From the NCBI GenBank assembly GCA_003635195.1, contig PYIY01000156.1, positions 1 through 64,000 on the forward strand: a DNA stretch of 64,000 nucleotides, read 5' to 3'. Numbering within the stretch: the stretch's first letter is position 1; the number at the start of each line of letters is the position of its first letter. The notes under the pieces are model-generated. The model saw only the letters and a list, made by a program, of their open reading frames with translations. It was not told the DNA's origin and made no database searches. This document shows, one piece after another, positions 18,275-25,698 of this stretch. The translations under genes were made by a program, and so were the position numbers. This DNA is from Candidatus Poribacteria bacterium (GTDB taxonomy: Bacteria > Poribacteria > WGA-4E > WGA-3G).

Positions 18275-19066
18275 TTACATCGCAACGATTTTACGCATCC
18301 GTTTCGCAAGGTCAATCTGGGCTGCCCTGTCACCCCCGACTTCGTGGATGACGTAGCCGTCGTAACCAATTGATCGAAACGCCGCCATGACTGCTTTCCA
18401 GTCTGTATCACCATCTAAGAGATTAACGAACTGGTGTGCCCCGCGGGCGAAATCTTTGAAATGGACGCGTTTGATGCGGTGTGCGAGTTCACGAATCCAG
18501 TGTTCTGGGTAGCCGTAAGCCATCATGTTTGCAGTGTCAAGATAGGTGCCAACCCACTCGCTATCTATCTCGTCGACAATATCGCGCATCTCTTTAGGGC
18601 TGAGCAGGAATTTGTTCCAGACGTTTTCAAGCCCGATTGCAACCTTGTGTGCTTCTGCAGAAGGTGCTAAGTCCTTCAGGATACCGACGAGGTTATCCCA
18701 AACTTCTTGATAGGTCCCCTCAGCAGTGAGTTGACCGGGGTGCAATAGAATCCCTCCGACACCGAGCGCGCCCGCGACTTCTAACCCGCGAGCGAGAGAG
18801 ACGGCACCTTTTTCGCGCTGCGTTGCCTCCAAACTGAGGAGATTACCACGGTCAGCGTAACCTGCTGTGATACTCCCAATTTCGATGCCTGCTGCTTTGC
18901 ATTTTGCTGTAATGCCTCGCAGTTCTGTATCACTCATATTGATGTCGGTATCTTTGCCTTCACCGAAAGTCAGTTCAACAGCATCGTATCCGGCATCTTG
19001 GCAGAGGGAGAGCGTATCATCTAACGACATGTTTCCGAGTATAATTTGGGTAACGCCTATCTTCAT
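18275..19066 (-). CDS. Sugar phosphate isomerase/epimerase-like TIM barrel
   Basis: A 263-residue AP-endonuclease-2/xylose-isomerase-like TIM barrel. Visible strands and metal-binding residues are AVELTFGEG (Glu), GGILLHPGQ (His), IGLENVWN (Glu), GTYLDTANMM (Asp), RVHFKDFARG (His...Asp) and YVIHEVGG (Glu). The ATG at 19066 follows GGAGAAAAA; a longer upstream frame lacks such a site. The start overlaps the stop of the zinc-ribbon gene (ATGA, 19063-19066), so it is translationally coupled in the hflX operon. Substrate unknown; probably a cytoplasmic isomerase of a carbohydrate or inositol derivative. Confidence 0.8.
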   Translation of the reverse strand: MKIGVTQIILGNMSLDDTLSLCQDAGYDAVELTFGEGKDTDINMSDTELRGITAKCKAAGIEIGSITAGYADRGNLLSLEATQREKGAVSLARGLEVAGALGVGGILLHPGQLTAEGTYQEVWDNLVGILKDLAPSAEAHKVAIGLENVWNKFLLSPKEMRDIVDEIDSEWVGTYLDTANMMAYGYPEHWIRELAHRIKRVHFKDFARGAHQFVNLLDGDTDWKAVMAAFRSIGYDGYVIHEVGGDRAAQIDLAKRMRKIVAM

Positions 19067-19311
19067 TTTTTCTCCTTCTCGTTGTGGAACTGTGTAGCAG
19101 TTAGAGATTGTATGCAGAGATGCCGAATTTCGAGGCATTGCGGACATCGGATAGCGACGTAATACGCATCGTTGAACACGGCATCAATCCAGTTGTGCGA
19201 TTGTGCTTCCGATGGACTGCCCAAAAACTGGTCAAGTACCTCGTATTCTCTGTCACAATCCGGGCAGATTTGCAAGTCGTGTCCGATGTCAGTCTGGTCG
19301 AGCCATGGCAT
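19063..19311 (-). CDS. Small zinc-ribbon protein
   Basis: An 82-residue protein with two CxxC knuckles (CPDC near residue 16 and CPQC near residue 57), together a probable four-cysteine zinc site. It lies 9 nt after hflX and overlaps the next gene by ATGA. Family unknown; the role could be RNA- or protein-binding, as for many small zinc ribbons. Start codon ATG; ribosome site not strong. Confidence 0.65.
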   Translation of the reverse strand: MPWLDQTDIGHDLQICPDCDREYEVLDQFLGSPSEAQSHNWIDAVFNDAYYVAIRCPQCLEIRHLCIQSLTATQFHNEKEKK

Positions 19312-19320
19312 CTTTCGCTT

Positions 19321-20616
19321 CTACCCTTCAGAAGAGACCAAAAATTCGGAGACCGATTTGAGGTAGCGGTCCGGCAGGCGTGCCTCAACGTGAATGGCTG
19401 CGTCTGTGTATTCCGTATTAAGCACGGTGCCGTGTTTATAGAGTAAATCGAGCGTTTTTCCTTCTGTGTATGGAATACTGAAGGAGAGGCTCGTACCGAG
19501 TTCCGCAAACCGCTTTGCGAGTGTCTCCATTAATGCCTCAACACCGTCGCCGCGTTGCGCGGAAATTAGAAAAGCATCTGAGTGCTGGCACCGTAGCAGG
19601 TGTAGATCGTCTTCCGTTTTGATCTGGTCAATTTTATTGAAAACCATAAACGTCGGAATATCCGTCGCATCCAATTCGTCAAGGACTTCATTGACAGCAG
19701 CGATCTGTGTTTCTGCCTCTGGATGACTCACATCAACGACATGGAGCAGCAGGTCGGCTTCCGTGACCTCTTCGAGTGTCGCCTTGAATGCCGCAACCAA
19801 CTGGTGTGGCAGTTTCTTGATGAATCCGACGGTGTCGCTGAGAAGCATCTGCTGCTTTTGTGGCAAATTCACCTTCCGTGTGGTTGAATCTAAAGTCGCG
19901 AAGAGTTTATCCTCAACCAAGACACTTTCACCGGTCAAACGGTTAAAGAGTGTCGATTTTCCGGCGTTGGTATATCCGACGAGAGACACCTTGACTTTTT
20001 CGGAGCGGTTTCTCCGCTGTACGGTGCGTTGTTTTTCAACGGCTTGAAGTGCTTTTCTGACGTGTCCGATGTTCCTGCGTACCCAGCGTCTGTCCATTTC
20101 GAGTTGTGTTTCGCCGGGCCCTCGGAGGCGTCTGCTACCGCCGCCGCCTGTCGCGAGTCGTGAGAGATGTGTCCACATCCGAGTGAGGCGTGGGAGCGCG
20201 TATTCGAGTTGTGCCAATGCCACCTGTAGTCGTGCCTCTTTCGTCAGTGCCCGTTGTGCGAAAACCTGAAGGATAAGTCCTGTTCGGTCGATTGCAGCGA
20301 TATCGAACGCCTGTTCGAGGTTACGTGTCTGTGCAGGTGAGAGTTCTTCGTCAAAGATGATTGCGTCGGCGTTAAGTTCTTCGATAAGCGGTTTGAGTTC
20401 TTCAACCTTTCCTTCACCGATAAAATACGTCGGATTTGGCATGTTCCGGGATTGGATCGTCTCACAGACGGCTTCAATGCCAGCAGTTTCTGCGAGTTGC
20501 CGGAGTTCTTGTAACGATTCTTCTGTTTCGTGCATCAGTGTGTTTCGTAATTTTACGCCTACCAGGATTGCACGTGAAGGCGGGTTCGGTGCACGCGTAT
20601 CGTAAAGTTCTGGCAT
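19321..20616 (-). CDS. hflX: GTPase HflX
   Basis: A 431-residue protein with the full HflX layout: an N-terminal nucleotide-binding domain (NPTYFIGEGKVEEL, IIFDEELSPAQTRNLE), a glycine-rich helix linker GGGGSRRLRGPGETQLE (157-173), then a GTPase domain with G1 GYTNAGKST (214-222), G3 DTVG (261-264) and G4 NKID (327-330). Known: HflX binds 50S and 70S ribosomes and splits stalled or stress-damaged ribosomes. The ATG at 20616 is chosen over a TTG one codon earlier; AAAGGGG lies upstream. It heads an operon with a zinc-ribbon gene and a TIM-barrel gene. Its divergent neighbour smpB also serves ribosome rescue. Confidence 0.95.
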   Translation of the reverse strand: MPELYDTRAPNPPSRAILVGVKLRNTLMHETEESLQELRQLAETAGIEAVCETIQSRNMPNPTYFIGEGKVEELKPLIEELNADAIIFDEELSPAQTRNLEQAFDIAAIDRTGLILQVFAQRALTKEARLQVALAQLEYALPRLTRMWTHLSRLATGGGGSRRLRGPGETQLEMDRRWVRRNIGHVRKALQAVEKQRTVQRRNRSEKVKVSLVGYTNAGKSTLFNRLTGESVLVEDKLFATLDSTTRKVNLPQKQQMLLSDTVGFIKKLPHQLVAAFKATLEEVTEADLLLHVVDVSHPEAETQIAAVNEVLDELDATDIPTFMVFNKIDQIKTEDDLHLLRCQHSDAFLISAQRGDGVEALMETLAKRFAELGTSLSFSIPYTEGKTLDLLYKHGTVLNTEYTDAAIHVEARLPDRYLKSVSEFLVSSEG

Positions 20617-20958
20617 CAAGAGACCCCTTTCTCAGTTTTGAAGCGCGATTGAAGTACCGTGCTTTGACACTTTCAACAACGCGGTATCGTATGATATAGT
20701 TTAGCAGATATACTTTCGGTTTTCAACTAAAATCCCATTTTAAGAAAAAACTTCAATTTAATTGCGGGTGGTTCATTATTCGTGGTATTTTTGTACCGCA
20801 AACTGTTAGTTTGCGAGAAAGCGTTAGGGAGAATATAACAGTTCCTACTCTCCAAAAACCACAATTCCGTCTTTTCGCTGGCGAGGTTTCAAAATTGACC
20901 GCTGATAGCTGACTGCTGTTCTCACTGCGAAGCATGACAAATTCTCTGCAATTTTTTC
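20617..20958. other. Divergent hflX/smpB intergenic region
   Basis: No gene. It contains a perfect 8-bp hairpin CGCAAACT-GTT-AGTTTGCG at 20797-20815 and a GCTGATAGCTGACTGCTG-type repeat near 20900-20925, similar to repeats near 21515 and 24989-25107. No convincing promoter for hflX was found. Confidence 0.45.
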
Positions 20959-20987
20959 TTGCACGTACATTAATTCTATGTTATACT
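20959..20987 (+). promoter_or_regulatory. smpB promoter giving a leaderless or near-leaderless mRNA
   Basis: TTGCAC (20959-20964), 17-nt spacer, TATACT (20982-20987). The predicted start is at about 20993-20996 and the smpB ATG is at 20998, leaving only 2-5 nt of leader and no room for a Shine-Dalgarno site. Confidence 0.6.
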
Positions 20988-20997
20988 TAACGTCACT

Positions 20998-21456
20998 ATG
21001 AAAGGTGCCAAAGATTCTGCAACCCCAACGATTACTGTTAATCGCAAAGCACGGTATGACTATCACTTACGTGACCGGTATGAAGCGGGTGTCGTTTTGC
21101 AAGGCACTGAAGTAAAAGCGATTCGGGCAGGACGGCTTAACCTGACAGATAGTTATGCACAAGTCGCAGATGGAGAGGTGTTCCTGATTGATGCGCACAT
21201 CGGTCCGTATGAACACGGAAATATCGCTAACCACGAACCGAAACGCAGACGCAAACTGTTGCTAAATCGTCGAGAGATCACGAAACTTGAACGTTCAATT
21301 CGTTCAAAGGGGATGACAATCGTTCCGACGCGCGCGTATTTCAGCAACGGCAGAGTCAAGTTGGAATTGGCTGTTGCGATGGGGAAGCGGCTTTACGATA
21401 AACGCGATAAGATTGAACGTGAAGCCACCGCAAATGAGATACGGTCGTACAATTGA
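20998..21456 (+). CDS. smpB: SsrA-binding protein SmpB
   Basis: A 152-residue protein of normal SmpB length. Conserved blocks are visible: VNRKARYDYHLRDRYEAGVVLQGTEVKAIRAGRLNLTDSYA, HIGPYEHGNIANHEPKRRRKLLLNRREI, and a C-terminal tail GKRLYDKRDKIEREATANEI that mimics codon-anticodon pairing in the decoding site. Known: SmpB delivers tmRNA to stalled ribosomes with EF-Tu. ssrA follows 93 nt downstream. There is no ribosome site; see the promoter entry. Confidence 0.95.
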   Translation: MKGAKDSATPTITVNRKARYDYHLRDRYEAGVVLQGTEVKAIRAGRLNLTDSYAQVADGEVFLIDAHIGPYEHGNIANHEPKRRRKLLLNRREITKLERSIRSKGMTIVPTRAYFSNGRVKLELAVAMGKRLYDKRDKIEREATANEIRSYN

Positions 21457-21549
21457 CTTAACCGTTAACTATCAGACGGTTGTGGCGGTGATGGTAAGCC
21501 TGCCTGCTACAAGGTGCCTAACTGACTGCTGATTGCTGACGGCTATTCC

Positions 21550-21901
21550 GGGGGTGTCAAGGTTTCGACGAAGGTAAATGAGATATAGGTTGCATGCCGA
21601 GGTCTCCGCAGGCCTCGTTAAATAGGCGGAACACTTATAATTGCTGATGAAGAATTAGCACTAGCTGCCTAATAATGCGGCTACGCTTGACCGACCTGCT
21701 GCCCGTCAGGGAAGTTAAAGCGTCGTAATACGGGCTAGCCGCTCGCTCTTTCTCAAGGGGCGTGCCGCGAATCACTTTGAGATAGTTTATGATGAATCCC
21801 GCACAGGGGAGACTTATAGGCGAACCTTAAAACCTGTGATAAGCATGTAGTAGCCTCTATTGAAATGCTTTCGGACGCGGGTTCGATTCCCGCCACCTCC
21901 A
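21550..21901 (+). ncRNA. ssrA: Transfer-messenger RNA (tmRNA)
   Basis: 352 nt. The 5' end GGGGGTG (21550-21556) pairs with CACCTCC (21894-21900) to form the tRNA-like acceptor stem with discriminator A (21901). The T arm GCGGGTTCGATTCCCGC is near the 3' end, and the 5' side continues with the typical GTCAAGGTTTCGAC. The tag reading frame runs from GCT (21643) to tandem TAA stops (21670-21675), coding ADEELALAA, so the full tag would be (A)ADEELALAA. Known: the LAA end directs tagged proteins to ClpXP-type proteases. CCA is not encoded. Confidence 0.93.
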
Positions 21902-21955
21902 TTTCCACAACTGATTTTGTTCTGGTTTCCGCCGATAGATTGGTCGCGAAACAAA

Positions 21956-22351
21956 ATGGCTGAATTTACCAATCTGCCACCTCGTATTCAAAAAACTGTG
22001 CGGGCGCATATAGGCGAGGATGAAGATGTCTGTTTGTGCCTCCTCGGGCGTTCAGGTTTGCTGCGTCCAGATTTCGTTTTTATCACGACGCGGCGGGTGC
22101 TGGTTTTAGATGAGCGGTATATAGGCAGCCTCGCCGTTTCTTATGCCAATATCCGGTGTAATCTGTTATTCACCGAGATGAGGGATGTGAAATTGGTCCG
22201 ACAATTCAGACATCGGTTGCTCAGCCAAGCGAGGCTCGAAATTAGCGTTGTACGTAATGTCCATTGGATTGATAATATCAACTTCCGCTCAGCCAAATGT
22301 GCCTACATATACATCGCTGAGCAGATCACAAAGCGGAAAGGGATGCCATGA
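21956..22351 (+). CDS. Small PH-like domain protein upstream of the YqiJ/YqiK-type genes
   Basis: 131 residues from the ATG at 21956 (MAEFTNLPPRIQKTVRAHIGEDEDVCLCLLGRS); earlier in-frame codons lie inside the tmRNA and are rejected. The pattern FVFITTRRVLVLDERYIGSLAVSYANIRC looks like a bacterial pleckstrin-homology (bPH) fold. It overlaps the next gene by ATGA at 22348-22351, so it belongs to the OB-fold/flotillin operon. Inference: a membrane-associated adaptor of the flotillin assembly. Confidence 0.65.
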   Translation: MAEFTNLPPRIQKTVRAHIGEDEDVCLCLLGRSGLLRPDFVFITTRRVLVLDERYIGSLAVSYANIRCNLLFTEMRDVKLVRQFRHRLLSQARLEISVVRNVHWIDNINFRSAKCAYIYIAEQITKRKGMP

Positions 22352-23097
22352 AAGAATTCCTGACTTATTTTCTCGCCTCCTATAATGTCTGGTTTACGGC
22401 ACCGTTGGTTATTGTGTTCCTATTCGCGCTTTTTCGACTTGCTATGGGAGCAGTGGATTTCGGTGATGCCGATGTGGATGCTGATGTTGACGCAGATATA
22501 GATATAGATGCAGACATGGATATAGATGTAGATATAGATGCGGATGTGGACATAGACGCAGACATGGATATAGACGCCGATGTGGATGCCGATGTGGACG
22601 CGGATGTGGATGCCGATACCGGGGCGCACGTACCTTCTTTCGGAGACGTATTTGGGTTTTTGAATGTTGGCAGGGTCCCCTTGATGGTTGTGCTGATGTC
22701 GCTATTTGGGACATGGGGTATTGCTGGGCTGATCGCCAACGCATCCCTTAATGTTCCAGAAAAACCCGAGTGGGTTTGGATATCGTATGTTATTGCTTTT
22801 TTCTCTTGTTTTGTCTGTACGCGCTATATATCGCTCGCGCTTTCGAAACTATTCCCTGAAAGCGAGAGAGCCATCAGCGATGTACATCTCCTCGGTCTAA
22901 GTGGACGCGTTATTAGTGGACAAATTACCACAACTTTTGGGACAGCGCGTGTCCAAGTTCCAGATGGTCCGGAGTTAACAGTCAGTTGCCGTGCTAAATC
23001 TGATGAAGCCACGCCTGTCAAAGGCGATACCGTAATTCTTATAAACTATGATGACACAAAGCGGATCTTTGATGTCAGAAAAAGCGAAGTAGATTAG
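22348..23097 (+). CDS. YqiJ-like OB-fold membrane protein with Asp-dipeptide repeat
   Basis: 249 residues. Transmembrane segment at 13-33, an extraordinary acidic stretch of 26 consecutive Asp-X dipeptides (D40-T91; X is Ala, Val, Ile, Met, last Thr), two further membrane segments (about 107-131 and 139-165), and a C-terminal NfeD-like OB-fold (LLGLSGRVISGQITTTFGTARVQVPDG...KGDTVILINYDD). Known: YqiJ/NfeD-type proteins pair with flotillins (YqiK) and help organise membrane microdomains. The flotillin gene follows after 41 nt. The acidic segment could bind calcium or act as a charged spacer; this is a guess. Confidence 0.75.
   Translation: MKEFLTYFLASYNVWFTAPLVIVFLFALFRLAMGAVDFGDADVDADVDADIDIDADMDIDVDIDADVDIDADMDIDADVDADVDADVDADTGAHVPSFGDVFGFLNVGRVPLMVVLMSLFGTWGIAGLIANASLNVPEKPEWVWISYVIAFFSCFVCTRYISLALSKLFPESERAISDVHLLGLSGRVISGQITTTFGTARVQVPDGPELTVSCRAKSDEATPVKGDTVILINYDDTKRIFDVRKSEVD
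22465..22620 (+). repeat. Degenerate 6-bp tandem repeat coding Asp-X x26
   Basis: 156 bp of GAYRYN-type hexamers, in frame inside the OB-fold membrane protein gene. Both the Asp codon and the variable second codon vary silently (GAT/GAC; GCC, GCT, GCA, GCG; GTG, GTT, GTA; ATA; ATG), so the array is old enough to have drifted at the DNA level while the acidic pattern was kept. Confidence 0.85.
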
Positions 23098-23138
23098 CGT
23101 CAGTTCAACTGACAACGCTATATAAGGAGAAATGAAAT

Positions 23139-24986
23139 ATGAATGCCAGTTTGTTTTTTACGATTATCGGTAGTGTTGTTGCGCTGCTCGTTATTTTTCT
23201 ATTAGTCTATCGTTCTTTCTATAAAAAGGCCCCCGCGGATGCGGCGTTAGTCATCTCTGGTGGGCGTAAAAAACGCGTCGTCTTTGGTGGGACCCTTATT
23301 AACCCGATTACCAACACGCATCAACTCATTTCTTTAAATACGCTCCAGTTACCTGTTGAACGTACAGGGCAAGGCGCGCTGATTACAAAAGACAGTTTAC
23401 GGGTTGATATAGAAGCGCAATTCTATGTCAAAATTGAACCCAACGAACAAGATGTCCTCAAAGCTGTCGCAAGTCTCGGTGATAAAACCCTAACCCCGGA
23501 AGCCGTTAATAAGCTCCTTGAAGGTAAACTTGTAGGGGTTCTACGAAGTGTCGCTGCAACCATGGCCCTCCAAGAGTTACACGAAAAGCGCCAAGAATTT
23601 TCTGACCAAGTTCAGGAAGCCTGTCGAGATGATCTTGAGCAAAACGGCTTTAAATTAGAGAGCGTTGCTGTCACGAATCTTGACCAGACCCCGCTTGATG
23701 CGCTTGACGAGAACAACCGTTTTGATGTTGTTGCAATTCAGACGATCAAGCAAGAGGTTGAAGATAAGCAGACGCAAACGGCTCGGATTGAGCACGAAAA
23801 CAAGGTGAAGCGTGAAGAGGATCGTCTCAAAGCCGAGCTTGAGATTAAACAGCGCGAAGAGGAGACAGAAACGGAAGGGTTAGAAGTTGATAAACGTCTT
23901 GAGTTTGCCTAAGAGGCGCAACGAAAAGCCATCGCGACCAACAAGGCGGAACAGGAACGCGAGGTTGAAGCGCACAAATTTGAGCAACAGCAGGCTGTTG
24001 AAGAGGCACGAATCAAACAGGAAGAGGCGGTGCAAGCTTCGGAGATCATGCAGAAGCAGCGGTTAGAAACCGCTCGGCTTGAACAGGAACGCCAAGTCCA
24101 AGAGACAGAAATTTCTCAAAAGCAAGCCATCGAAATTGCGCGTGTTCAACAAGAACAAACTGTTCAGGAAGCAGAAATTGAGCGCAATCTTTCTGTTGAA
24201 ACCGCCAAAATTGAGCAGGAACGCGCTGTAGAGGAAGCAAGCATCGCGAGTCGAATCGTTCTGGTTGAGAAAGATCGTGAGGAAAAAGAGGCGCAGGCCG
24301 AAAACGCAATCCAGGTTTCAATCAAGGAAAAGGAGCGTGAGGCGGCACTCACTGAACTCTTGGAGGTTAGCGCACAAAAGGCGAGAGCCGAAGCAGCCGT
24401 TTCAACCGCCGAAACTATTGAAGAAGCGGAACGTCAAAGCAAAGTTGAGCTTATCCGTGCAGAGCAAGAAGCGGATGAGGAACGGATTGCCAAAGAACGC
24501 AACGCTGATGCAGAGGCATACGCTGTGATCGAAGCCGCCAAGGCAGCACTTGAGGCAGCTGAACTTGAAGCGCAGGCACAGCGGATTCTTGCAGAGGCAC
24601 TGCTCGTTGAGGCGAAGGCGAAAGCGGATGGTGAGGAGGCGTCTATTGCCGCGAAGAATCAGGCGGATCCGAAAGTTCTCGTCAGTGATGCGATATTGGC
24701 ACTCGTGGCATCACTCCCTGAGGTGACAGGCGAATTGATGAAACCCGCGGAACGCATTGAAAGTATCCGAGTCCTTGACCTCGGAAACAATGGCAATGGT
24801 GGCAACGGTATGAACCGTGTTCTGAGTTCGATCGTTAACGCTGGCGCAGCGGTCCCCTTATTCAAGGAGATTGTCGGCTTCAGCGGCCTTGACACTGATA
24901 AAATCGCACGCACCGTTCGGGATTACACTTCCGGGTTGGTAGTGGACACACACGTGGATTCAGGTGATTCACCTGATACCGATTAA
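23139..24986 (+). pseudogene. YqiK/flotillin-like gene interrupted by one in-frame TAA
   Basis: The two halves (23139-23912 and 23913-24986) are in the same frame with a single TAA at 23910-23912 (codon 258) and no other stop. Part 1: N-terminal membrane anchor (about 3-24) and SPFH/band-7 domain. Part 2: long Glu/Ala/Gln-rich coiled coil (KAEQEREVEAHKFEQQQAVEEARIKQEEAV...) and a C-terminal segment with a Gly/Asn linker. Uninterrupted it would be 615 residues, the usual size for YqiK. The TAA lies where the coiled coil begins and differs by one base from CAA or GAA. Known: flotillins oligomerise under the membrane. Possible explanations: true nonsense mutation, sequencing error, or stop-codon readthrough. 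AAGGAG precedes the ATG. Confidence 0.75.
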
Positions 24987-24988
24987 TA

Positions 24989-25107
24989 GCCTTCAGCCGT
25001 CAGCCTTCAGCCGTCAGTTACAAGAGGTTTTTGACAATCCTACGGGGAAATACCCAAGCAAAAACACGCCTCTTTGCTGACTGCTGAAAGCCGATAGCCG
25101 AAAGCCA
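24989..25107. repeat. Imperfect ~115-bp inverted repeat built from CAGCCGTCAG-type units
   Basis: The left arm (CTTCAGCCGTCAG units and AAGAGG, about 24989-25027) pairs imperfectly with the right arm (CCTCTTTGCTGACTGCTGAAAGCC, about 25070-25093). Similar GCTGACTGCTGA strings occur near 20900 and 21515, always between genes. It fills the gap between the flotillin and DUF151 genes. Confidence 0.5.
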
Positions 25108-25123
25108 ATGAAAGGATGCCCAA

Positions 25124-25645
25124 ATGGATACTGAGAAACAAGCGAAAACAGAAGTTAAAGTTCACTTTCTCTCAATTGATCGCGGAACAGGCGCGCCGAT
25201 TGTGGTTCTCAAAGAGAACGCAGACGATCTAAATCGGATATTGTTGATTTGGATCGGCGAATCGGAGGCGGCAGCTATTCAGATGCATTTAGAGAATGTC
25301 GAACTCCCGCGCCCAATGACCCACGATTTGATGAAAAATATGGTCGAAACGCTTTCAGCAAAGGTAATAGATGTGTGTGTACACTCCGTTGAACAGCTGA
25401 ATAATCGCTGGACATTCTATGCACACATTACTTTGGAAGTGAACGGCAACGCAATTGAGGTAGATTGCCGCCCGAGTGACGCTATCGCACTTGCGCTGCG
25501 CTGCGGAGCCTCTATCTATATTGCCGAAGACGTGATTGCAGACCACGGATTCTCTGAACAAGAACTGGAGACGGGCGACCAGCACGACCCGAAAGATGTT
25601 TTAGAGAATTTAGATGACGACACGCTGAAGCAGTATACAGTCTAA
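25124..25645 (+). CDS. DUF151 bifunctional-nuclease family protein
   Basis: 173 residues with the DUF151/BFN pattern: PIVVLKENADDLNRILLIWIGESEAAAIQMHLENVELPRPMTHDLMKNMVETLSAKV and VDCRPSDAIALALRCGASIYIAEDVI, then an acidic tail DDDTLKQYTV. Known: family members show nuclease activity in vitro, and related bacterial proteins are small cytoplasmic enzymes or regulators. AAAGGATG lies before the ATG. It is the last gene of the plus-strand run after ssrA. Confidence 0.85.
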   Translation: MDTEKQAKTEVKVHFLSIDRGTGAPIVVLKENADDLNRILLIWIGESEAAAIQMHLENVELPRPMTHDLMKNMVETLSAKVIDVCVHSVEQLNNRWTFYAHITLEVNGNAIEVDCRPSDAIALALRCGASIYIAEDVIADHGFSEQELETGDQHDPKDVLENLDDDTLKQYTV

Positions 25646-25698
25646 CGTAAAATTGCAAATGCCCAGACTGTGCTTCCACCCGGCAAAGGAGAGAAATA

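Noticed and set aside
21860..21955. N-terminal extension of the PH-like protein into the tmRNA gene
   Set aside because: These codons lie in the tmRNA acceptor/T-arm region; the ATG at 21956 is sufficient.
22380..22744. Long minus-strand frames opposite the Asp-repeat
   Set aside because: They are shadows of the GAYRYN hexamer array (Ser/Ala or His/Ile repeats), with no ribosome site.
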